A stretch of DNA of 64,000 nucleotides from Lysinibacillus cavernae (GTDB lineage Bacteria; Bacillota; Bacilli; Bacillales_A; Planococcaceae): positions 62,001 through 126,000 of the forward strand of contig NZ_WMEF01000006.1 in assembly GCF_009724685.1 (NCBI RefSeq). The letters run 5' to 3'. The notes under the pieces were generated by a model that was given only the letters and a program-made list of their open reading frames with translations, had not been told where the DNA came from and made no database searches. Positions within the stretch are counted from its first letter, which is position 1; each line of letters opens with the position of its first letter. Below are positions 25,880 to 34,297 of the stretch, piece by piece. A program made the translations under genes and the position numbers.

Positions 25880-28108
25880 ATGACTGTAAAACATCCAGAT
25901 TTTCAGGCTGAAGTAGAGCGATTGGTGTCTACCCAAAGTTATATGCAGCAAATTCTAGATGAATCACAAAGAGATCTACAATCCGCTCAAGAAAATATCA
26001 GGAAGTCGATGGCAGACCTTGATTATTTAGATTCAAGTTTAAGTTATTTAAATATCTTAACAAACGCCAGATTCTTTGAAATGGCTCGCAATCAAAAAGA
26101 AGGCTTAGAAGCCGTTCGCAAGAAACCATACTTCGCCAGAATCCATTTTCAAAAAACAGGGGATCCCGAAGAATTTCTTTATATCGGGAAAACTTCGCTA
26201 TTTCATCGTGAAACGCATGAGCCAATTATTGTTGACTGGCGCTCACCTGTAGCCAATGTCTATTATGATGGACGTCTTGGTGATATGGAGTACGACGTTC
26301 GCGGAGAGGTTCATAAAGGACATTTATTTGCTAAAAGGCAATATAAAATCGAGAATGGCGAACTACTCGATATACGAGATATTGACTTAACAACAAACGA
26401 TGAACTCCTACAAGAAGCATTAGCTGGAAAAGCTGATGTCCGTCTAACTGAAATTGTCTCGACGATCCAAAAGGAGCAAAATGAGATTATCCGAGCTCAT
26501 CTTCGTCAACCAATTATTGTACAAGGTGCAGCAGGTAGTGGAAAAACGACCATTGCTCTACACCGAATATCCTATTTCCTCTACACAATGGGTGAACATT
26601 TTAATCCTGAGCAGCTCATGATTTTAGCACCGAATAAGCTATTTATTGATTATATAGGAGATGTCTTACCAGAGCTTGGTGTTGATAAAATATGCCAAAC
26701 TACTTTTACAGACTACGTTCTTTCCGCCACTAAATTAAAGCTAAAGCTTCAAAATCCAAATGAGCAATTAGAGTCGCTCGTTGCTGGAGGAACTCATCAG
26801 CAGACTGCCTGGATAGCAGAAATGAAAGGTTCACTTTATTATCGTGATGTCATTGAACGCTACGTCCAAAAACTAGAGCAAGAGATTGCCGTGCAATTTG
26901 AAGATGTATATATTGAAAAATACTGTATCATGCGTGCTTCTCATCTTAAGAAACTATTTTTGTATGAGTTTTCATATATGCCTATCGAAAAACGGCTTGC
27001 ACATATAAAAAAGGTATTAGCTAGCCATGTTCGTCAAAAGAAACAGGTTGTTTTAGCTACACTTCATAAAAAATATGATGAAGCATTGGGTAAAGCCTTA
27101 AACGGTATTCGTGATGATGAAAAGAGACGACGTGTTGTCACAAAGTTTATCGATGAACGCGATGAACGAATGCCAGCTATTGAAAAAGAGACGAAATCAA
27201 CTGCAACTTCTTATATGAGTCGCTTTACCAAATATAACATTAAGACTCTCTATCGCACCCTTCTCACCAATGCCGAACTTTTAGCAGAGCTCGCCCCTGA
27301 ATGGCATTATCTTGAACAACAACAATTTTTGCAGGCACATCGTAAAGAACAGTGGGCACTCGAAGATTTAGCTGCACTTTATTATTTACAAGCACGTTTA
27401 AAAGGCATTGCAGATGAATGGAAGATGCGTGTCGTCTTTATCGATGAAGTTCAAGATTATAGTCTCTTTCAGCTCGCTGCTTTAAAAACAGGGCTTGATA
27501 CAGATATGTTTACAATGGTTGGTGATTTAGCCCAAGGTATCCATAGCTATCGTTCATTAACTGCCTGGGAGCCTGTCCAAAGCTTATTTCCTCGTGCAAG
27601 CTTCCGTACATTACAAAAAAGCTATAGAACAACCATTGAAATAATGGCAGTCGCAAATCAAATTTTAGCCCAAATGAATGAACAGCTTCCTTTGGTGGAG
27701 CCTGTAGTTCGGCATGGTACTATGCCAAGTTTTATCCAAGCAGATCAATTTGATGCCTTAAAAATTAAAGAGATCTTTGAAGCTATTCGTCAAAACGGTC
27801 ATCGTTCCATCGCTTTAATTTGCAAAACGACCGCTGAAGCCTTTACTATGCAAAAAGCATTAAAAGATAACGATATTGCCTCACAGCTACTAACTGAAAA
27901 TGAATCTATTAATCAGGAAATGTTGCTTGTTGTGCCAAGCCATCTAGCTAAAGGGCTTGAATTTGATGCAGTCATTGTAGCTGCTTTTGATACACCCTTT
28001 TACGATACGACAATTGATCGAAAGCTACTTTATGTAGCTCTCACACGAGCAATGCATGAGCTCTACTTAATCGGTCCATCCAAATATACATTTTTATTAG
28101 AAAATTAA
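25880..28108 (+). CDS. helD: RNA polymerase recycling motor HelD
   Basis: A 742-residue superfamily 1 ATPase. The N-terminal coiled-coil arm (about 1-60) reaches the RNA polymerase secondary channel in known HelD proteins. WRSPVANVYYDG is a family block. The motor has Walker A QGAAGSGKTT near residue 216, Walker B VVFIDEVQDYS, HSYRSLTAW, a KSYRTT motif, SHLAKGLEFDAVIVAAFD and YVALTRAMHEL. HelD removes stalled RNA polymerase from DNA. The length is close to that of Bacillus subtilis HelD (774). GGAGGTG stands 9 nt before the ATG. It is a single gene with its own terminator. Confidence 0.92.
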   Translation: MTVKHPDFQAEVERLVSTQSYMQQILDESQRDLQSAQENIRKSMADLDYLDSSLSYLNILTNARFFEMARNQKEGLEAVRKKPYFARIHFQKTGDPEEFLYIGKTSLFHRETHEPIIVDWRSPVANVYYDGRLGDMEYDVRGEVHKGHLFAKRQYKIENGELLDIRDIDLTTNDELLQEALAGKADVRLTEIVSTIQKEQNEIIRAHLRQPIIVQGAAGSGKTTIALHRISYFLYTMGEHFNPEQLMILAPNKLFIDYIGDVLPELGVDKICQTTFTDYVLSATKLKLKLQNPNEQLESLVAGGTHQQTAWIAEMKGSLYYRDVIERYVQKLEQEIAVQFEDVYIEKYCIMRASHLKKLFLYEFSYMPIEKRLAHIKKVLASHVRQKKQVVLATLHKKYDEALGKALNGIRDDEKRRRVVTKFIDERDERMPAIEKETKSTATSYMSRFTKYNIKTLYRTLLTNAELLAELAPEWHYLEQQQFLQAHRKEQWALEDLAALYYLQARLKGIADEWKMRVVFIDEVQDYSLFQLAALKTGLDTDMFTMVGDLAQGIHSYRSLTAWEPVQSLFPRASFRTLQKSYRTTIEIMAVANQILAQMNEQLPLVEPVVRHGTMPSFIQADQFDALKIKEIFEAIRQNGHRSIALICKTTAEAFTMQKALKDNDIASQLLTENESINQEMLLVVPSHLAKGLEFDAVIVAAFDTPFYDTTIDRKLLYVALTRAMHELYLIGPSKYTFLLEN

Positions 28109-28132
28109 AAAGTCGCTAGCAGGCGACTTTTT
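28107..28132 (+). terminator. Rho-independent terminator after helD
   Basis: The stem AAAGTCGC/GCGACTTT with a 6-nt loop is followed by TT and starts at the helD stop codon. It may also serve the convergent small gene. Confidence 0.85.
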
Positions 28133-28141
28133 CATGCATCA

Positions 28142-28264
28142 TCAATTTCTTGGTGGTAATCTATAAAACTTTCCTTTCGATAAATAAGCTTTAACTACTT
28201 TCCACCATGATCTAGGGGCTTCCTTCGGAGGAGACTTCTTTTTTGGCAATGCTGGCATGCGCAT
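28142..28264 (-). CDS. Small basic proline-rich protein, 40 residues
   Basis: A 40-residue frame starting MRMPALPKKKSPPKEAPRSW and ending in a basic LSKGKFYRLPPRN tail. The ATG at 28264 follows AAAGGAG with 8-nt spacing. It is rich in Lys, Pro and Arg with a Trp pair, so it may bind nucleic acid or membrane lipid; I do not recognise a family. It is flanked by clear terminators on both sides, so it would be a single small transcription unit. The open frame extends 31 codons upstream, but without a ribosome site. Confidence 0.55.
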   Translation of the reverse strand: MRMPALPKKKSPPKEAPRSWWKVVKAYLSKGKFYRLPPRN

Positions 28265-28324
28265 GATCACGACTCCTTTCTTAAAGCTTATTAATACTAT
28301 ATGAAGATAGTAGGTAAATATGAT

Positions 28325-28372
28325 AAAAAAGGGCAAAGAGTTGATTTTAAATACCACTCCTCGCCCTTTTTC
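28325..28372 (-). terminator. Rho-independent terminator after GNAT gene
   Basis: On the minus strand AAAAGGGCGAGGAGT pairs with ACTCTTTGCCCTTTT (two G-T pairs), followed by TT. It lies just after the stop at 28373. Confidence 0.8.
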
Positions 28373-29239
28373 CTATTGTTTTACATAATAATCAATTTGT
28401 TGTGCCTTCATAAAACCTGCCTTTTCATAGACAGATAGCGCTTTTTTATTATCGATTTCCACATCCAGCATGACGAATTTTGCAGCAATTTTACTAGCAT
28501 AGTCCTTTGAGAAGGAAAGTAGTGCCGTTCCAATACCTTGTCCTTCACACTTTGGATGAACAGCAAGTGCTGTTACCCACTGGATTTCATTTTCCTGAGC
28601 TGTCGTCACTGTTCCAACAACTTCACCATCTCGATAAGCAACCCATAGCTGTCGTCCATTTGTTGATGTGTTAAAAGCAATGAGCTCTTCTGATTCTTCA
28701 GGTAAATCACCAAAAGCCTCACAATAAATAGTAATTAATTCAGCCTGTTCCCCATCATAAGGTTGAATGTGAATATCATTTTGTAATGTTACTGGTTCTG
28801 CTTTTGTCTCTAATGTTGCTTCTGAAAAGCTATAGGCATAACCTTTATTTTCAATAAATGTGTGCCCATAAGGAGAGCCATCAATTACTACAGCTAATTG
28901 CCCCTCTGCCCCTCTTTCCTCTAGCCCAACTTGTATGCCTTCAACTAATGCAGCTCCAATACCATTTTGGCGGTATGCAGGTGTCACTACTAATGACCAT
29001 TCATATGTATGAAGCCCCATTAAATCAATGGCACTAGCAGCACCCACTAATACATCCTTATCATCCTCATATGCCAGTACCATGAAGCCTTTTGAATCGA
29101 AAGAACTAGCCATTGGTACATTCATAATCGTTTCATATACTCGATAATCGTGAATTGTCGCTTCTTCACATAATAATTTTACTTCCTTCAATGTTTCCCC
29201 ATCTAATGGGAAAGACACTGTCATCACTGAAATATTCAT
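28373..29239 (-). CDS. Tandem GNAT-domain N-acetyltransferase
   Basis: A 288-residue protein with two GNAT folds. The acetyl-CoA pyrophosphate loops are YRQNGIGAAL in the first and CEGQGIGTAL in the second. The second domain also has YEKAGFMKAQ near its end, a typical GNAT terminus. The first domain looks less typical in its final strand, so it may have lost catalysis and serve substrate binding, as in other tandem GNATs. CGGAG precedes the ATG by 7 nt. The substrate is unknown. It is a single gene. Confidence 0.88.
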   Translation of the reverse strand: MNISVMTVSFPLDGETLKEVKLLCEEATIHDYRVYETIMNVPMASSFDSKGFMVLAYEDDKDVLVGAASAIDLMGLHTYEWSLVVTPAYRQNGIGAALVEGIQVGLEERGAEGQLAVVIDGSPYGHTFIENKGYAYSFSEATLETKAEPVTLQNDIHIQPYDGEQAELITIYCEAFGDLPEESEELIAFNTSTNGRQLWVAYRDGEVVGTVTTAQENEIQWVTALAVHPKCEGQGIGTALLSFSKDYASKIAAKFVMLDVEIDNKKALSVYEKAGFMKAQQIDYYVKQ

Positions 29240-29561
29240 CGTGTACTCCGTTCCTGTGTCAGACTATTGCCCTATTGTAGCAAGAATGAAAATAAGCTGG
29301 CAACAAAATATATTCTTACCCTCTATTAATCAGAATTTTACTTCAAATAAGTGAATAATAAAAGGATTTATACTATAAAAGTTCATAAAAATGACTGAAA
29401 TTTACTAGAAACGATAGATATAAAATAATAGTCAAATTTCTCAAAATTAGAGATAATTAATCTTTTTTGTTCCGTTACTTTTAAACTATACATTCTTTCC
29501 TTCTATATATTTTTTATAATAATTATACTATTTATTCAAATAAATTACATTTTAAATTCTA
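29240..29561. other. AT-rich gap without recognised features
   Basis: About 320 bp of very AT-rich sequence between the GNAT gene and the ABC exporter operon. It must hold the GNAT promoter at its left side. I see no small reading frame with a ribosome site, no strong hairpin and no repeat. Confidence 0.5.
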
Positions 29562-29595
29562 CTAAAAAGAGTAATTTCAAATGAAATTACTCTTT
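29562..29595 (-). terminator. Rho-independent terminator after ABC exporter operon
   Basis: A perfect 13-bp stem (29566-29578 with 29583-29595) and a 4-nt loop are followed by TT and TAG on the minus strand, directly after the stop at 29600. Confidence 0.88.
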
Positions 29596-29599
29596 CCAC

Positions 29600-31432
29600 C
29601 TATTCCTCAAGATGATGGGAGGATGAATGAAGCATTTGGGCATAAAGACCACCCGATTCAATTAGTTTTTGCTGAGGTCCAGCTTCAACCAACTCACCTT
29701 TATGCATGACTAAGACCATATCGGCATTGTGAACAGTATTTAGACGATGAGCAATAACAAAGCTTGTGCGGCCCTGCATTAAAGTATCAAGAGCTTCTTG
29801 TATCGCCATTTCAGTCACAGTATCAATACTACTTGTAGCCTCATCCAATAGTAAAATTTTCGGGTCTGCAATAAGTGCTCTTGCAATGGATAGTAATTGC
29901 TTTTGACCTTGTGAGATTTCACGTCCATCTGCAGCAAGAACGGTATTATAACCATCTTTAAGTTTCATGATGAAGTCATGTGCATTGGCACGTTTGGCTG
30001 CTCCCTCTATCTCTTCATCACTTGCATCCAGTCTACCGTATCGGATATTTTCGCGAACGGATGCTTCAAATAAAAATGGATCCTGTAATACAAATGCCAT
30101 CTGCGAACGAAGTGATTGACGATCCATTTGTTGAACATTTACACCATCAAATAATACTTCCCCTTTATTTACTTCATAAAACCTTGCAATAAGTTGCAGT
30201 ATAGTCGTTTTCCCGGCTCCAGTTGCACCGACAAGCGCTACCGTTTGCCCAGGCTCCACTTTAAAATTAACATTCTTTAATGTGTAAGTTTCCTCTTCCT
30301 GTTCATATTTAAAGTACACATGCTTAAATGCCACTTGCCCCAATAGATGATGCTTCTGAGTTGTGGCAGTTTCCACCTCTGGTTGCTCATCAAGTAAAGC
30401 AAATACTCGCTCTGCACCTGCAATTGCTGATAGCACCGTATTAAACTGGTTCGCTAAATCATTTAATGGACGTGTAAATTGTCGCGCATATTCAGTGAAG
30501 ATAACGATAACCCCTATCGACACATGCCCATACAACGCGAGCATCCCTCCTATGCCCGCTACAATTGTAAAGCTCATATTATTTAAGAAATTCATGACCT
30601 TTGGAATATAGCCTGAGTAAGTCTGCGCCCAAAAACCTGTTCTTCTTAATCGCAAGCTTTTTTCACGAAATTCAACTTTCATTCGCTCCTCTTGTGAGAA
30701 AGCTTTTACAATGCGTTGTCCTGAAATTGTTTCTTCTATCATGCCATTTAAGGCTCCTATAGCTGCTTGCTGCTCTTTAAATAATGGTGCTGTACGACGT
30801 GTAATCCATCGCATCGCCCAAAACATAATTGGAATAATGGTCATCGTAAGTACTGTCAGCAATGGGCTTAAGCTGAGCATGATAATAATGGTTCCTCCAA
30901 GCGTAAGTACACTTGAAAATACCTGAATAAAGGAACTATTTAACGTTGAGTTTACAGCTTCAATATCATTTGTCATACGACTCATCAATTCGCCATGCTG
31001 TCGACGATCAAAGAACGCAATTGGCAATCGTTGAAAATGAGTAAACACACTTGTGCGTAATCTGTATATTGTTTGCTGAGCAATACCGATCATCCAGTAG
31101 TTTTGTAGGAAAAGTGAAACGGCTAACAGAACATTAATACCAATTAACAACACAATACCCTTGCCTAATCCAGTAAGTTCTCCATGCATAACATAGTTAT
31201 CAATCATTTGGCCGATTAAATATGGTCCAACCAAAGCCAATATGGAACTGATCATAACTAATAAAAGCACCACAATTAGGAGGGCACGTTGTTCATCGAC
31301 AATTTTCCATAATCGTAGCAATGTACTTTTCCAATCTGCTGCACGGGGACCTTTCTTTTTCTTCACAACCTGCTTCAGATCATCTTTAGTCAAAATCGGC
31401 TCATTGCCAAAAGGTTTCTGGAAAAATCCCAT
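29600..31432 (-). CDS. ABC exporter half-transporter, catalytically complete subunit (YfiC-like)
   Basis: A 610-residue type IV ABC half-transporter: six membrane helices in an ABC_membrane domain (about 50-340), then an ATPase domain with Walker A GATGAGKTT, an unusual signature ISQGQKQ, Walker B LLLDEATSS with the catalytic Glu, and the H-loop IAHRL. It is the second gene of a pair; its ATG overlaps the stop of the first by one base, so the two are translationally coupled. Together with its neighbour it should form a heterodimeric multidrug or lipid exporter of the YfiBC/BmrCD/LmrCD type. The non-canonical signature lies in the composite site opposite the degenerate partner motifs. Confidence 0.92.
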   Translation of the reverse strand: MGFFQKPFGNEPILTKDDLKQVVKKKKGPRAADWKSTLLRLWKIVDEQRALLIVVLLLVMISSILALVGPYLIGQMIDNYVMHGELTGLGKGIVLLIGINVLLAVSLFLQNYWMIGIAQQTIYRLRTSVFTHFQRLPIAFFDRRQHGELMSRMTNDIEAVNSTLNSSFIQVFSSVLTLGGTIIIMLSLSPLLTVLTMTIIPIMFWAMRWITRRTAPLFKEQQAAIGALNGMIEETISGQRIVKAFSQEERMKVEFREKSLRLRRTGFWAQTYSGYIPKVMNFLNNMSFTIVAGIGGMLALYGHVSIGVIVIFTEYARQFTRPLNDLANQFNTVLSAIAGAERVFALLDEQPEVETATTQKHHLLGQVAFKHVYFKYEQEEETYTLKNVNFKVEPGQTVALVGATGAGKTTILQLIARFYEVNKGEVLFDGVNVQQMDRQSLRSQMAFVLQDPFLFEASVRENIRYGRLDASDEEIEGAAKRANAHDFIMKLKDGYNTVLAADGREISQGQKQLLSIARALIADPKILLLDEATSSIDTVTEMAIQEALDTLMQGRTSFVIAHRLNTVHNADMVLVMHKGELVEAGPQQKLIESGGLYAQMLHSSSHHLEE

Positions 31433-33153
31433 TATTCCTCCACCTCCTGTTGGGAGATTGCAATTTTTTTATAGAGTGTTGAAGTTTGTAAAAGCTCTTC
31501 ATGTTTACCATATGCAACTACTTTCCCTGCATCTATAAGTAAAATACGATCTGCACCTTTAGCTGTACGAATTTTTTGCGTAACAACAAGCATCGTTGCC
31601 TTCTCTTCACTCAATGCCTCCCACAATGACTGTTCTGTTTTAACATCGAGGGCACTTGTACTATCATCGAGCATTAAAATATGTCCTTTTCTCAAGAGTG
31701 CTCTTGCAATCGATAGCCTTTGTTTTTGACCTCCTGATAAATTGACACCTTTTTGTCCAACCCTGGTATCGTAACCATTCGGGAAATCTTCAACAGACGC
31801 ATGGATTTGTGCTTGCATTGTGACCTGCAGAACAGCATCCATTTCGGCCTGCGTATCTCCCCAACGCACATTATCTGCAATACTTCCGGTAAATAGCAAT
31901 GACTGCTGAGGGACATAACCAATGATTTCGCGTAATTCTTGTAATTCCCAGTGTTGAACATCCTGACCTTCTACGAGTATTCTTCCATTTGTTACTTCAT
32001 AAAAACGAGGAATAAGCTGTAACAATGTTGATTTCCCAGCACCAGTTGCCCCCATGATTGCTAATTTTTCACCTGACTTAACTTGAAAACTCACGTCAAA
32101 CAGGACAGGAGCGTCTCCCCCTGGATAAGTAAAACTAACATGTTCAAACGTTAACTCGCCATATGACATAGTGTGGCCTAGTTCTTCTGAAAGTGAAGTA
32201 TCCTCTACCTCATTTTCTATAGAAAGGACTTCTGCCATACGTTCAGCCGAGGCCTTTGCACGCGCATAAAATATAATAATGAACGCGAACATTGAAAACG
32301 AGCCCGTCATACGCATCGCATAATTGATAATAGCTACAATATCACCAAGCGGCGTTGTCCCTGTCGCAATTTGTTTTGTACCAAACCATAACACTGCTAA
32401 CAAGCTCATATTCATAATGAATAAAAGAACTGGCATAATATATTCCATTACGCGTAAAGCCTTTACAGAATCAATTTTTAATCGTGAAGCCACTTCATCG
32501 AAGCGTGTAGCCTCATATGCCCCACGTAAATAGGCCTTTACCAAACGTATCGCCTGTAAATTCTCCTGTAAAACCCTATTTAAACGATCTACTCTCTTCT
32601 GCACTCTTCCAAAATAAGACACACCTTTTGCTACCATAAAAATGAGAAATATTAAGATAACTGGTGCACCTATGACTAAAAATAAAGCCAATTTCGCATT
32701 CACTACAAAGGCCATTACAATACTTCCTATAACAGCTAGTGGTGCCCGAAGCATAATTCTTAAGCTCATAAACAGTACCGTTTGTACTTGTGTGACATCA
32801 TTCGTTAATCTAGTGATTAGGGATGCCGTAGAGAATTTTTGATAGGTTGTTAGTGTAAAGGACTGAATTTTATCAAACATGGCATTTCGTAAATCATAAG
32901 AAAAGCTTTGGGCTGTATGGGATGAAAAATATGAATTGATCACTCCCGCCAAAAATGCAACAAATGATAAAGCAATTAAAACAGCACCCCATTGCATTAT
33001 CATTCCTTGATTTTGTGCCCGTACCCCTTCATCAATTATTTTTGCCATAATGAGCGGCTGCACAAGCTCTACAAATAACTCTAAAAGCATTAAACATAAA
33101 GCAAAAATGGCCGGCCATTTATATGGCCTTACATAGGAAAAAACTTCTTTCAT
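31432..33153 (-). CDS. ABC exporter half-transporter, degenerate subunit (YfiB-like)
   Basis: A 573-residue half-transporter with six membrane helices and an ATPase domain. Walker A is GATGAGKST and the signature LSGGQKQR is canonical, but Walker B reads MLDDSTSALD, with Asp where the catalytic Glu is expected, and the H-loop reads VVTQKIR, with Gln for His. This is the classic degenerate site of heterodimeric exporters such as TM287/288 and BmrCD. It was probably paired with the 610-residue subunit throughout. I chose ATG 33153, 7 nt after GGGGGAAG; an ATG six codons earlier precedes that ribosome site. The cargo is unknown. Confidence 0.92.
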   Translation of the reverse strand: MKEVFSYVRPYKWPAIFALCLMLLELFVELVQPLIMAKIIDEGVRAQNQGMIMQWGAVLIALSFVAFLAGVINSYFSSHTAQSFSYDLRNAMFDKIQSFTLTTYQKFSTASLITRLTNDVTQVQTVLFMSLRIMLRAPLAVIGSIVMAFVVNAKLALFLVIGAPVILIFLIFMVAKGVSYFGRVQKRVDRLNRVLQENLQAIRLVKAYLRGAYEATRFDEVASRLKIDSVKALRVMEYIMPVLLFIMNMSLLAVLWFGTKQIATGTTPLGDIVAIINYAMRMTGSFSMFAFIIIFYARAKASAERMAEVLSIENEVEDTSLSEELGHTMSYGELTFEHVSFTYPGGDAPVLFDVSFQVKSGEKLAIMGATGAGKSTLLQLIPRFYEVTNGRILVEGQDVQHWELQELREIIGYVPQQSLLFTGSIADNVRWGDTQAEMDAVLQVTMQAQIHASVEDFPNGYDTRVGQKGVNLSGGQKQRLSIARALLRKGHILMLDDSTSALDVKTEQSLWEALSEEKATMLVVTQKIRTAKGADRILLIDAGKVVAYGKHEELLQTSTLYKKIAISQQEVEE

Positions 33154-33217
33154 ATTCTTCCCCCTTGTCATGAGATAAATTTAAAGATAGTAAAAAAATA
33201 CTAACAACATAGTATAT

Positions 33218-34111
33218 TTATGCTTTTTCACCAGCGACAGAAAGCCACGTTACACAAACAAGCATAACAATTACCCCAATTAATTGCCAAAAACCTAAAG
33301 AGGTTCCGAAAACGATTACTGAAATAATCATAGCTGTTAATGGTTCGATACTAGAAAGAATACTCGTCTCAACAGGCGTAATATACTTCATACTACTTAA
33401 AAACAGTATAAAGGCTACTGTTCCGAAAAATATTAACACAACCATTAACATAAGAATTTTAAAATTCGTTAAAACGATCCATTGGTTGGACTGCCATACG
33501 CGGCTTACTAAGCCTAATGTCAAACCACCAACCAACATCCCCCAGCCGACTACTAATAGCACACTCCACTCCTTCATTAGACGTGCAGGATATAATGTGT
33601 AAAATGCAAATGTTAAGCCTACTGCTATACCCCATAACAAGGCTTTTGGACTAATAAGTAAACTATCAAATGAAGCGTTCGTTAGTAATAGAAACAACCC
33701 TAAAAGGGTACCAATAATACCTAACACTTGATATTTTGGTGGCCATTTCTTTAAACTAAGAGAGACATATGCCACAACAAATATTGGCGCTAAAAACTGT
33801 AGTAAGGTCGCCAGCACTGCATTACTTTCATTAATTGCAGCTACAAAAGCAAATTGTACACCTAGCATACCTGCAATTCCAAAAATAATAAGCTGCCTAC
33901 CCCATAGTTTGTGTTGCCAAATACCAAAAATATTTTTTCCCATTAACAATAAATATGTAAGTAGTAATATACCTGCAACCGATAAACGTATTGTTAACAT
34001 AAAGGAAACTGTCAACGGTGTATGGTTAAGTAGCCACTCCATCAAAGGTCCAGTTGCTCCCCATAACATAGCACCCGAGACAATAAATATTATTCCTTTT
34101 AAACGTTCCAT
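33218..34111 (-). CDS. EamA/DMT-family permease
   Basis: A 297-residue membrane protein with two EamA repeats and about ten helices. GAMLWGATGPLMEWLLNHTP opens the first repeat and SSIEPLTAMIISVIVFGT marks the second. The family exports amino acids or other metabolites; the substrate cannot be told from sequence. AGCAGGA lies before the ATG. It stands 64 bp upstream of the ABC exporter genes in the same direction and could be co-transcribed with them, as no strong hairpin lies between. Confidence 0.88.
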   Translation of the reverse strand: MERLKGIIFIVSGAMLWGATGPLMEWLLNHTPLTVSFMLTIRLSVAGILLLTYLLLMGKNIFGIWQHKLWGRQLIIFGIAGMLGVQFAFVAAINESNAVLATLLQFLAPIFVVAYVSLSLKKWPPKYQVLGIIGTLLGLFLLLTNASFDSLLISPKALLWGIAVGLTFAFYTLYPARLMKEWSVLLVVGWGMLVGGLTLGLVSRVWQSNQWIVLTNFKILMLMVVLIFFGTVAFILFLSSMKYITPVETSILSSIEPLTAMIISVIVFGTSLGFWQLIGVIVMLVCVTWLSVAGEKA

Positions 34112-34297
34112 ATCAATCCTGCTTCCTATATACGTACTAAAAATTGTTACTTTTCTTCAAATGTTTTCTTGCGCATCACGATAAAAGTCCTATTTTTTTT
34201 CATTATCAAATATTTACAATTATATTCATAATGACTAATTCCCGATAATTATCTATAATATTAGTATATATTGATTACCCAAGGAGATCGAATAATC

